The notes beneath the pieces were generated by a model. The model saw only the letters and a list, made by a program, of their open reading frames with translations, did no database searches and was not told the DNA's origin. Positions 1 through 10,180 of a DNA stretch of 64,000 nucleotides are shown here, piece by piece. The DNA is from Pinus tabuliformis (lineage: Eukaryota; Streptophyta; Pinopsida; Pinales; Pinaceae): contig CM062810.1 in NCBI GenBank assembly GCA_031772625.1, positions 454,589,731 through 454,653,730 of the forward strand. The letters run 5' to 3'. Numbering within the stretch: position 1 is the first letter of the stretch; every line of letters starts with the position of its first letter. The position numbers and the translations under genes are program-made.

Positions 1-3000
1 CAACCCACAGGTAACTCTGGGTCTTTCCTTTGCATTAACATTTATGGTCCTCGGAAATTAGAAGATAAAATAAATTTTTTGAATTCAATAACCAAACTTA
101 TTGAAAGATATCCAAGGTCTAAATGTATATTGGGGGCTGATTTCAATATGATAACCACCCTTCAGGAAAAAAAAGGGGGCCTTAGGAAACTTAATAGGGA
201 CGCAGATGCCTTTACAAGTTTCATTGAAACTGTCAAAATGGTAGACATATACCCCAAGAGTGCCATGTTTACCTGGAATAACAGAAGGGGGGGAGAAAGG
301 TTGATAGCTTCTCGTCTGGATAGATTTTTAATCTCAGAAAGCATTATTATGGATGGTATAACAGCAAAATCAGATATCCTTCCCAGTGGTGGGTCGGATC
401 ATTGGCCGATATCACTTATTGTTGAAGTTCACGGTACTCCAAGGAATAAGCCATTCAGATTTGAAAAATTCTGGTTAGACCACCCTAACTTCCTCAAGAT
501 GGTTGAGAAATGGTGGTCTGAACCTTTGGAGGCAAGAGGCTCCAAAATGTTTAATCTACAAAAGAGGCTGAAAGCAACTAAAGAAAAGATAAAAGAATGG
601 AACAGAACGGTTTTTGGAAATATTCTCGAGGAGAAAGCCATTCTAGAGAACAAACTGGAACAAATTCACAGAGATGGAGCAGCAGGAAACCACAGTGACA
701 AAGCATTTGAGCAGGAAAAAATTCTTTCTCAGCAATGGCACAGAAGATGTATACAAGAAGAGATACTTTGGAAACAGAAATCTAGAGTCCAGTGGCTAAA
801 AGAGGGGGAGCAGAATACAAGATTTTTTCACAGGTCGGCTCTAGACCATAGAAGTGCTAACAGGATTCTTGAGTTGAAAAACAATGAAGGGGAGATATTA
901 AAGAATCACAATGGTATATCTGCTGTGCTCTCGGATCACTTCAGTTCAATTGCACAGGAACCACCTACAAACAGAGAGGAGGCCATCAAGGAACTTACAG
1001 CAGCCATTCCCAAATCCATTACCTCAGATCAGAATTGGGCCCTTTGCAGAGAAATCTCTATGGAGGAGGTGGAGGAGGCAATCCGGAGTATGCCTAATGA
1101 TAAAGCACCAGGTCCAGATGGATTCACCATCAACTTCTACAAGGCTTGTTGGAACACTGTTAAGCAGGAGGTCTGGGAGGTAGTTGAGGATTCCAGACGC
1201 TCAGGAACTATTCTAAAATCCATCAACTCCACCTTTTTAGCGCTCATTCCTAAGGTTGAAGAAGCAAAGACACCTGATAAATTCAGACCTATTGCCCTAT
1301 GTAATGTTATCTATAAAATTATTTCAAAAGTCATAGCTAACAGACTAAAGTCGATTCTTCCTGGTATCATTTCGGAAGAGCAATCGGGCTACGTTGAGGG
1401 TAGACAAATTCTAGATAACATCTTGTTAGCGCAGGAGATGATTCACTCACTTCATTCGAGAAAAGAAGCAGGAATGCTAATGCAATTAGATTTATCAAAA
1501 GCTTATGACAAAGTAAGCTGGAGATACCTTGAAGCTGTTTTGGATGCATTCGGTTTCTGCAGGACCTGGATCAAATGGATACTTGCTCTCATCAAATCTC
1601 CAAGATATTCAATCCTTGTCAATGGAGCTCTCTCAGCTCCTTTTACTCCTTCGCGGGGAATAAGACAGGGGGATCCCTTATCCCCTTTCCTATTTGTAAT
1701 CCTAATCGAGGGACTAAGCAGAATCATAGCCAAGAAGAAAGCAGAAGGATCTGTAAAAGGTCTGCACCCGATAAGATCGTTACCAGCCACAACACATCAA
1801 CAGTTCGTGGATGATACCATGTTACATGGTACCCCCACTGTGAAGGAGGCCGTGGCTTATAGGGGTATCCTTGATCTCTTTAGCCGAGCCTCTGGCATGG
1901 AGATTAATTTCTCCAAGTCCACAATTTTGTTTTTCAACACACATCCGACAGTTCAAGCTCACTTGTCCCAGCTTCTTGGATTCAGGATTGGTTCCCTACC
2001 TTCAAAATATCTAGGGGCTCCCTTGACTTTGAAACCTTGGCAGAAAACTCACTGGGAGAATGTTCTAGCCAACATGGAAAGAAAGTGCAAGCACTGGACG
2101 CACAGAGCCCTAAACCTGGCAGGTAGGCTTATCTTAACCAAGGCAGTTCTGCAGGCTATTCCGTAATATTTTCTTTCTATGCTTCCAGCTCCCAAGGGCA
2201 TTCTGCAACAAATGAGAAACATACAGAGATCCTTTTTATGGAATGGGAATGGGGATAAGAAGAAATGGGCGTTGGTGGCGCGGAATAAGCTATGCCAGCC
2301 AAAATCTATGGGGGGGCTGAACTTAGTAGATGCTTCAGTGGTCAACAGAACCTGTGGTGCTAAGATATGGTGGAAATGGATTAAAGAACCCAATTTACCT
2401 TGGGCGAGGCATTGGAAGGAAAAATACACTCCAGACTGTGATACTCAGGACCTCATAAGACTACAGGAAGTCCCGGAAGGATCGTCAATATGGAACCATG
2501 CTAGGAATAACAGGAGCTTAGTACAGGAGCACAGCTTTTGGGAGATTCGTAATGGAAGGCTTGCCATGTTCTGGGAAGATGCATGGTAGCAGTTCCCTAA
2601 ACTGGATACCCCAGAGCTTTCTACCCTCAAGAGAATAAGTCAAAAAGAGGGTAGATACAGAGTTAATCAATATTGGATTCAAAGTAGTAGGGATCCGATC
2701 TGGAGAGACTAGATTAATTTAAATCCTGGGAGCACAGAGGAGAACAATGAAAGCTTTCAGCAACTCGATGAGAGAATCCTCAAAAGAAAGATTCGGAAAA
2801 CTGAAGAGGACAATAAACTAAGATGGGGTTTAAAAGGTAATGGTAATTTCTCATTAAAAGAAGCTAGGGGTATAATAGAAAAGGAAGAACAGGTAGAAGT
2901 CGTGCCATGGTGGAGCAAAGTTTGGGACAACCTATTCTGGCCGAAAATCAGGACCTTCCTTTGGCTTTTAATGAGAAACAAGACTCTAACTTGGGACAAC

Positions 3001-4284
3001 TTGTGCAAGAAAGGTTTCAGGGAACCCTCAAGATGCCCTATGTGCCTCGTCGAAGAGGAATCTATAAACCACCTGTTTAATGCTTGTGAATGGGCAAATC
3101 AGTTATGGAGCTGGATGGAAGGAATTCTCAGTAGTTCTGACCGAGATAGAGAATCAATTCACAGAACCATACTGAATTGGAGACAAGACTTCTCCAACAT
3201 ACTAAGAGTCAGCAGCATATGGAAGTCTGTTCTAGGCTTCTTACTGTGGTCAATTTGGAAGGAACGTAACCGTAGAATATTTCAAGACGAACACAGGAAC
3301 ATAGAGTTCTCTAAAGAATATATATTAACTAACGTTCAACAGTTAATTCAAACGAAGTGAAGAGAGGAATGTAACGAGAAACCTTCAGCTCAAGACTTAC
3401 GCATTTTGAATTGCTTTCGTTTGGAAGCCACCAGCAGCATCATAGCTCCAAGACATAGAACGCAACCATCCTCATAGATCGACAAATGGCAGAGTCCGTC
3501 GGAAGGTGGATTGAAGCTGAATTTTGATGGGGCCTCAAGAGGCAATCCCGGCATGGCAGGAATTGGAGGTGCATTACGTAACCAGCATGGAGAAATTCTG
3601 CACATATATTTCAGAGCGCTTGGGGAAAGTACAAATAATGAGATGGAATTTGCAGCGCTTGAGCATGGTCTGAGAATTTTAAAATCCCTACGAATTTGCA
3701 ATGTAATTGTGGAAGGGGATTCATCACTGGTTATATCAACAACTAAGAGAATTCAGGGAGGCACTAAGGCGAACAAAGCCACAAAACACTGGCGGCTCGC
3801 CAAGGTGACGGAGAATATAGTATAACTAATGGCTTGAATGAAAGGTTTAGTCTTTCATACGGTAAGGCGTAAAGCGAACAGGCTGGCGGACTACCTAGCG
3901 AATTGTGGCGTGGACAATCAGGACAGGGGGTGGGACAGCTGTTGGGAGGAAGTGGACTGCCCGAACCTGAAGGCGAGATGTTTACAGCTGGCACAGCAAG
4001 ATCTACACGATACCGACCGGGCTTGACTGGCAACGGTTTATGTCTCCGGGACCGCATACCTAGTGTTTCCGGTAACAGCTTGGGTTTTCATCATGGGAGC
4101 TGGACGACTAGATAGATGCGGCGGTGGTCATTATGGAAAGAGCACGCCAAATATGGAAACTATCAATATGGTTCATGCCACGAGAGACTCCGTAGAGTCC
4201 GCTTGCGAGGAAGGGACAACTGGCTCAACCTTGATGGGAAGGCATGCAACTACATTTATGTTAGGTCAAGGAGGAGATGTGTGA
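1..4284 (+). pseudogene. LINE ORF2: endonuclease, reverse transcriptase, RNase H (decayed)
   Basis: Target-primed reverse transcription protein. A single frame runs through the whole region. Endonuclease C-terminal half: GADFNMI near the start, SDHWPI at about 397-414. RT: KAPGPDGF near 1103-1126, the catalytic box LSKAYDKVSW near 1492-1521, GIRQGDPLSPFLF near 1659-1697, FVDD near 1804-1815 (most L1s have FADD). The zinc-binding RVT-like region with paired Cys and a HLF motif lies at 2902-3120. RNase H at 3511-3960 keeps NFDGASRGNPG, an E in MEFAALEHGL, a D in VEGDSSLV and RRKANRLADYLAN. The frame is never shifted but carries several in-frame stops, including 2164-2166, 2587-2589, 2710-2712, 3358-3360, 3823-3825 and 4024-4026. 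The copy cannot make a full ORF2 protein. The N-terminal endonuclease lies outside the window. Confidence 0.9.
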
Positions 4285-5084
4285 TTTGTGCGGATATCTT
4301 TCGAATTAATAATGAAAGTACCTCCACTCTGCAGCGAAGGGGAGAGCGCATTATGGGAAACTCCATGGAAAACAGCTATTTAACGGAGAGTCGTAGCTCT
4401 GGTTCTTTCACCTCAGTTCATAGCATTGCGAGAGACCACCATCTTTCTGTTTGCAGAAGTAATCACAGCGTTAAGGTTAGAGGGCATAGTATGGAGGCGG
4501 GGAGCTGCAGGTGTTCGGCGGCCCACCATGAACTACGAATAGCACAGAACATGTATGAAACCAGAGTAGCAGCCAGGAGCAAACGCAAGATCGCGGAACT
4601 GGAAGCTTCGGTGAGAGAGGAAGAAGCGCAACGACCGGAGGGGATCATTGCAGAGGAGGTTGACTGGTTACATGACCCGGGCACTCCTTCCAAAAGAGCC
4701 ACTCAATATGTTCGAACTAAAGCAGAGAGCTGGAGAATCAAAACTCTCCTTGCGAAGGCCCTAGATTCAAAGGAAGAAGGGAAGCAGCAATCTGGGAAGG
4801 GGAACTCCACTTCGGAGGATCAGTTAGCAAAATTTCATGAAATCCATGAATCGCTGGATCGAAGAATCTCCACAGTGCATGATGCTGTGGTAACCATCAA
4901 CAAGAAATTGACTCTGATCATCAGGCTTCTTCGGCAAACTCTGAGACTGGACCCCCTGATACAGGAGCAAAAGATGGAGGAAGCACAGGAATTCCAATTC
5001 ATGCAAGATATGCAGGCCAGAGTTGACAAGCATGTTCTGGACGTGGGCTTAGACACAGTCAGTCGAATTGGCGGTTTTCCATAG
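4116..5084 (+). CDS. Uncharacterised 322-codon ORF at LINE 3' end
   Basis: Intact ORF in a different frame from the decayed ORF2, overlapping its last 170 bases. I do not recognise a family. The first ~130 residues are basic with scattered Cys and Ser (CVICADIF at about residues 55-62). The second half is charged and probably helical: ARSKRKIAELEASVREEE, a Glu/Lys/Gln stretch, then a segment with regular hydrophobic spacing (VVTINKKLTLIIRLLRQTL) that could form a coiled coil. It sits where a LINE 3' UTR would be, before the tail at 5085-5425. It is the only long undamaged frame in the LINE. It could be a real third ORF, a captured host exon or a chance open frame. Its coding status is uncertain. 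Confidence 0.4.
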   Translation: MRRWSLWKEHAKYGNYQYGSCHERLRRVRLRGRDNWLNLDGKACNYIYVRSRRRCVICADIFRINNESTSTLQRRGERIMGNSMENSYLTESRSSGSFTSVHSIARDHHLSVCRSNHSVKVRGHSMEAGSCRCSAAHHELRIAQNMYETRVAARSKRKIAELEASVREEEAQRPEGIIAEEVDWLHDPGTPSKRATQYVRTKAESWRIKTLLAKALDSKEEGKQQSGKGNSTSEDQLAKFHEIHESLDRRISTVHDAVVTINKKLTLIIRLLRQTLRLDPLIQEQKMEEAQEFQFMQDMQARVDKHVLDVGLDTVSRIGGFP

Positions 5085-5425
5085 TTTCTTCTTTGTGGTT
5101 GTCTGATGTCTTCTGTCATGGCTTCGACTTTATGCTAGATAGTTATGTTTCTCTGTTACTCTGTTTCTGTCATGGCTTCGGCCTTAAGAAACATAGTAAT
5201 GTTACTCTGTTTCTGTCCAAGTTTTGATAGTGTCGAGGCGATAAGTTACAGTTTTAAGAAGTGAGCCGCCCTGCGTGGTGTGCTGCTTAGTTTTGAAAGC
5301 TCAGGGATGGTTGTCAGCACGTTTTAAATGGTCCATCTATGGCTCGTTCTGCTTCGGTAGACTTTTTTGTAACATATTTTGTTCTATAATATACATATAT
5401 GACTTACAAAAAAAAGAAGAAAAAG
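5085..5425 (+). other. LINE 3' untranslated tail
   Basis: Noncoding stretch after the extra ORF, ending in TATAATATACATATATG followed by interrupted As. It carries an imperfect direct repeat: GTCATGGCTTCG occurs at about 5117 and 5172, each followed by similar GTTACTCTGTTTCTGTC-type sequence. Short repeats of this kind are common near LINE 3' ends. Confidence 0.6.
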
Positions 5426-5483
5426 CCCAAGAAAGAGTCAAATAACAATCACCAAAGACAGTTGGACAAGGACAAAAGTTTCA

Positions 5484-7997
5484 ATGGGTTCCTCATCCTA
5501 CTTCCTGACTGAAGACAAGCTCCATAATAAATCTAACTATCATGGATGGGAGATGTCTCTCAATTTGACCTTAGAAGAAAAGGAAATGACAATATATGTG
5601 CAGGGTAAAATCCCTAAACCTCCTTCAAATGCACCAGCTACTACGAAGACCATGTAAAATAGGGTTGAAGTTCAAGCAAAGAAGATTATGAGTGATTCCA
5701 TTGACAATAATCTCGTGGCCTACATCTCTTAATTAAAAAAATCTTCAAGGAGATATACGATAGGTTGGTCGGCATGTTCAAGGTTATTAATGCTAATCAA
5801 ATTCTATTTCTCAAGAATAAGTTGAAGGATATTAAGAAGGGAAATGATAAGGATATTCAGTCATATGTCTTAAGGGTTACTAATATAAAGAATGATATAC
5901 TCTCAATTGGAGAAGGCATTCCTTACAGGGAACTTACTCTCACCGTCCTTGGAGGACTCCCACCTGAGTGGTATGTATTCAGAAAAACTGTCCTCAACAA
6001 TGATTGAATTCCAGAGTTTGAAGAATTTATGTCCACATGCATTCAAGAGGAAAAAGAATGGTGGAGCAAGAAATTCCTTCTAATAGAATCAACCCCACTA
6101 CATTCTCCACTCCTCCCAAAAGGATAAATAATGTAGGGTCTAAAGGTCATTTCCATGGAAAGCCTCAATCTAAGGAATGAAGGAAGTGTAGGTGGTTTGT
6201 TTGTAATAAGTTTGGCCACTATGCAAGGGGGTGTCCAAATAGAAGGGAAACATAGCATGATGATGATCACACTCATTTCAGGGGCAACTTCAACGACAAC
6301 GATCAAAAGAATGGCAGGTCCAATGGAAAAGGAAGAAAGAATGTGGGACATCAAGGAAATGGTTGACCCTCCAAAAAATCAAGGAACTCCACGTACGAAG
6401 AATCAAAATTTGTTAACAATAAGCAAAAAGAGTACTATCTTATATTAGCCCTCTCCACTGCCTATCCTCTAGACAGTTTGGGAAATTGGTTGATTGTGGT
6501 GCCTCAAGGTAGTTCACTGGATACAAGGAAGACCTCTCTAATTTGATAGAAAATGAGACAAGCTTACAGATCATCCTTGGAGATGATGCCACCTATCCCG
6601 TGAAGGGTATAGGTAATGTTACCCCTCAATTGAGTTAAGGTAACACTATTCATTTGCAAGAAGTACTATATATACATGATCTCAAGAAGAACCTAGTGTC
6701 CATTTTAGCCATGGAGGAAAAGGGATTCAAGGTGGCATTCATCTATGGAAATGTACGTGTTTGGAAAATAAAATTTAAAGATACTTTTACTCTTGGGCTC
6801 AGGGTTGACACTTTGTATCAGGTAGCCTGAGAAAGTCCATTGGGAGCCATGCCTTGCAACAAATCTCTACAATCTAAACTATAGCATCAGAGGTTTTCCC
6901 ACGTTCATTATAAGGCCCTACCTGATGTGAGATAGATGGTGATGGGTATGTTAGAGTTCTATGTAGAGTTTGAAGGTGTATGTCCGGGGTGTAGGTAATG
7001 TTATACTTATATTATCTCACCTTATGGATAATTATTCTTGTAATACCTAGATATAGTTCTTGAAGAAGAAGGATGAATTGTTCACCTAGTTCTGACACTT
7101 CAAAGCCTTGATTGAAAACTAATTCGAGAACACAATCAAGATATTTAGGACTGATAATGGGACCAAGTATGAATCCAATGAATTCCAATATTATTGTAGA
7201 GAAGTTGGCATTAAGAGAGAGACTACAATGTCGTACACTCCTAAGTAGAATGGCGTGGCTGAAAGGAAGAAACACTCTATTGTAGAAGAAAATCGTGCCA
7301 TGCTTCATGATCATTGCCTTCTCAAGTTTCTATTGGGTGAAACTGTAAATATGTCGTGTATGTTCAAAACCGATTCCCTCATCAAGCATTGGGATCCAAG
7401 ACTTCTAAAAAAATGTGCCGTGTTAAGAAACCTAATGTCTCTCATTTTAGAATTTTTGGAAGCCCCATATATTTTCATTTGTCGAAAGAGAAAAGAAGCA
7501 AATTGGGTGCATCTAGGAGGAAAGGAAACTTTGTGCACTCTAGTGAAAATTCTAAGGGATATATAATTTAAGTGGCTGGTTAAAAGGAAATTGAGATAAG
7601 TCATGATGTCATATTCAACAAATCTATGGTCCTTAGGAAGATCAATAACCTTGCCATCCTAAGGGAGGACAAAGAAACTCATGCAAGAAATAACAGTGAA
7701 AAAGAGGACGAAACAATGCCTTATGTTCATGAACCTATGGATTCTATTGATCCACTTGCTCATGAGCCCTCTTCCTCCAAGAGGAGACCCTCATGGCTTA
7801 GGGAGACTCTCGAAGATGCTAAGAGGCACATTGCACCAAGGGGGACTTTCTATGAAAGCAAGAAGCCAAACATGTATCAAGGATATTTGACTGCTATGAG
7901 GAGTATCATTCAAAATGAGTTTTCATCATTCGAAGAAGCCATGAAGCATGAAGTATGGAAGGATGCACAAAAATCAAGGCTAAACATAGCCTATTGA
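5484..7997 (+). pseudogene. Ty1/copia gag-protease-integrase remnant, truncated before RT
   Basis: Decayed copia polyprotein read across several frames. Gag starts at ATG 5484 with a LTEDKLHNKSNYHGWEMSL-type N-terminus and continues in the UBN2 domain at 5765-6007 (VINANQILFLKNKLKDIKKG...LGGLPPEWYVF). A zinc-knuckle remnant (FVCNKFGHYARGC) lies near 6200-6235. The protease site reads DCGAS near 6495 (usually DSGAS). A GAG-pre-integrase segment precedes integrase core pieces (FRTDNGTKYESNEF near 7145-7185; NGVAERK near 7250). The integrase C-terminal region reads FRIFGSPIYFHLSKEKRSKLG at about 7449-7510. The last matching residues (EEAMKHEVWKDA) are the conserved start of the RT domain, after which homology stops abruptly at about 7997. 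RT, RNase H and both LTRs are missing. Many stops and frameshifts show it is old. Confidence 0.88.
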
Positions 7998-8585
7998 TGA
8001 GCATTGACTACAGCTAAGGCTTACCACAAGTGGCTCATTTGACCAGACTTTGACTGGGTTGAATTTGACTGTTTTGAGGATTGTTATCTCGTTGTTTGGA
8101 GGTCAAAGTTAACTAAAGTTGACCAATTTTCTGAGGGTCAAATATTCCCTAGTGACGAGCATTGACTTTTATGTTTAAGGCTCTTTTTTGTTGCTAGAAA
8201 TTATCAAATTTGACCCATTGAGGGGGTCAAGAAGATGTATGAGGCATCACCAATTTTATAGTTGAAGTTTGAATTTTGGTTTATCAATTTTGGCCCTATG
8301 TATGAAAGAAAACATGGAAGGAGGTTATCCCCTTGGAAGAGTTCAAAAGGGGAAGGCCACATAAGTCCTTATATAAAGATCTAAATCCAAGGACCTCCAT
8401 CATAAATATAGTTAATCATGTACTTAAGGAGAGTAAAATATTATCCATACAAATCTTCATAAAGACAGTGGAACATCCCTTGAATCTCATAATAAATGGG
8501 GCATCTATAGATGAGGATGGAATGAAAGTATGATAGTAATACATATGTAGAAGATGACCTTGAAACTAGTAAGTTCATGAATCCA
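7998..8585. other. Unassigned sequence rich in TTGAC
   Basis: No coding homology recognised. The 5' half (8004-8230) holds seven TTGAC and three GTCAA pentamers in about 227 bp, the core of the W-box bound by plant WRKY factors. The cluster may simply be a degenerate short repeat. A 66-codon ORF at 8333-8533 shows no recognisable domain and is not called as a gene. Confidence 0.45.
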
Positions 8586-8722
8586 TGATGGTAACGACAT
8601 TGGCATCGTCATGATCATTGTCATCATCTTCATTATCATCATCATCACAACCATCATCATTGTCATCATAATCACTGATCATGTCATCATCATCATCATC
8701 TTCTCATCATGATTATGGACGT
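8586..8722. repeat. Degenerate CAT/ATC microsatellite
   Basis: Runs of CATCAT/ATCATC interrupted by CATTGT, CATGAT and similar triplets, longest in the TCATCATCATCATCATC segment near 8684-8700. It abuts the minisatellite that follows. Confidence 0.85.
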
Positions 8723-9498
8723 TGTTGTCAATTGTTAATGTGGGTTGCAACACTCGGCACAAGATATGGCACAAATTGTGGTGTAACAAAAGTGAATGCA
8801 AAAGTGGATGTAACAATAGATACAAAAGAAGATGCAAACTTAAATGCAAGACAATATCAATAAGGGATACAAAAGTGGATGCAAACATGGGCGAAACATG
8901 AGAAACAAACTTGGATGAAAAATATGGGTGCAATGGAAATATCTGCAATAGGAGATAAGAAATGAGACAAAAAACCCAATGCATAAACCCAACACAAAAG
9001 TGGATGCAAAAAGAGATGAAATATTTGATGCAAATACTTGATGCAAAAGAGAATGCAAACATGGATGCAAGATTAGAAGCAAACATGGGTACAACAATAA
9101 GTGTAAAACATGGCACAAATTGTGGCACAACAAAAGTGGATGTAATAAAAGATGCAACAAAATTCAATGCAAAAGTAGATGAAAAATGGGACACAAAACC
9201 CCATACACATCCTAGCTAAAATTTGGATACAAAAGGGATTCAAAAATATATGTAAAAGTGGACGAAAACCTAGATGTATGTGAGGATGCTATGGTGGATG
9301 CAAAATTAGAAGGAAAAATGGGTTTAAAGGGAGGGGCCAAACCAGGTGCAAATTATTGCACAAGACAATTGGTTGCAATAATGGACACAATAATATATGA
9401 AAAATAGGATGAAAATATGGATGCAAAACAAGATGTAAAAGTGGATGCAACAAAAATAGATTCAAAACTAAATAGAAAACTAGACACAAACCTCAATG
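8723..9498. repeat. Minisatellite, about 12-bp degenerate unit (left part)
   Basis: Dozens of imperfect tandem copies of a unit like GGATGCAAAAGT, with GCAAA and GGATG recurring every 10-15 bases (for example around 8795-8835, 9000-9060 and 9415-9450). Long open frames on both strands here are by-products of the repeat and not genes. The same family resumes at 26183 on the far side of the three-LTR element, so the element split one minisatellite. Confidence 0.85.
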
Positions 9499-9503
9499 CA
9501 AAA
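9499..9503. other. Target-site duplication CAAAA (left)
   Basis: Five bases immediately before the first LTR, identical to 26178-26182 after the last LTR. Five-base duplications are normal for Ty3/gypsy integration. Confidence 0.85.
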
Positions 9504-9938
9504 TGATGAGCCCCAAAAATGTACAATTATCTGGGCTCATTCAACCTCCTAATTTGGCTTAGTCCACCATTCTCATTTGTTTATTGCATGTTTTTGATTA
9601 TTTTTATCTTAATAGAGTGAATTTGGTTAGTCATTATGCCAACAAGTCTAATGGGTTCTTTGTGTAGCCTTTTTGGTCAACTTGGAGACAAAATTGAAGG
9701 TCTTAATGAGCACTTGGCAGCCAAATTCGTGGGAGAACAAGCTAGAGGATTTGTAGGAAGGTGTCCCCCTCATTTATGGGCCCTTACCTCGAATTCTCCA
9801 CCATCAGCTCGGAGTTCAAAGGCCACCAAATCAATGAGCACAAGGGCAGCCAAGCAAGTCAAGTAGGATTGCTGTTAACTACAAGTCTTGGGCAGCCAAG
9901 TCCCTAAATTTTAGGAGGACTGTTGGGTCCTCAAATTG

Positions 9939-9947
9939 TATAAATAA
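9939..9947 (+). promoter_or_regulatory. LTR1 TATA box
   Basis: TATAAATAA, conserved in LTR2 (17384-17392), LTR3 (24820-24828), the relative at 30908-30916 and the minus-strand LTR at 55284-55293. Transcription would start about 30 bases downstream, defining U3/R. Confidence 0.75.
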
Positions 9948-10100
9948 GAAGGCTTAGGGACTCATTTTGGTTAGCTAGTGGGTAGTCATTTTTGTAGCTA
10001 GTAGTTAGTCATTTTTGGGATTAGCTAGTTAGTCAATTTGGTTAGCCAATTAGTCTTTTTGTAAGCTAGTTTTGGCATGATGTTAGACTCATGATTATTC

Positions 10101-10180
10101 AATAAAGGCAGGCAGCTTTGGATTCAATTCTGAGTTTTTAAGGGAGCTATAGCTCTCAGGTTAGGGCCCAACCTGAGAGC
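10101..10180 (+). promoter_or_regulatory. LTR1 polyadenylation signal and 29-nt hairpin
   Basis: AATAAA at 10101-10106 is followed about 45 bases later by a hairpin at 10152-10180 with perfect 11-bp arms (GCTCTCAGGTT / AACCTGAGAGC) and loop AGGGCCC. Equivalent positions are 17546-17551 with 17597-17625, and 24982-24987 with 25033-25061. The hairpin also occurs at 59352-59380. The order fits the R region and cleavage site; a role in 3'-end formation or RNA dimerisation is inference. Confidence 0.65.

Larger units (their letters stand above)
1..5425 (+). mobile_element. L1-type LINE with RNase H, 5' end outside window
   Basis: Non-LTR retrotransposon. Reading frame 1 is open from base 1, already inside the apurinic endonuclease domain, and continues through reverse transcriptase, a zinc-binding RVT-type region and RNase H to about 4284. 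Then follow a separate ORF (4116-5084), a roughly 320-bp untranslated tail, and an A-rich end (5407-5425, interrupted As) typical of LINE integration. No LTRs are present. RNase H downstream of RT is known for plant L1 elements. Ty1/copia Gag sequence starts within 60 bp of the A-rich end, so the LINE probably inserted at or near the 5' side of that copia copy. No target-site duplication could be checked because the left end lies outside the window. Confidence 0.9.

Noticed and set aside
8679-9194. 171-codon minus-strand ORF and several other long ORFs at 8679-9489
   Set aside because: They are translations of a short-unit minisatellite and are open in several frames at once; no domain and repetitive Phe/Ser/His composition.
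9636-9866. 76-codon ORF conserved in all three array LTRs (also at 17084 and 24517)
   Set aside because: It lies upstream of the TATA box in U3. The three copies are simply LTR duplicates, and the diverged LTR at 53620-55724 does not preserve the protein.
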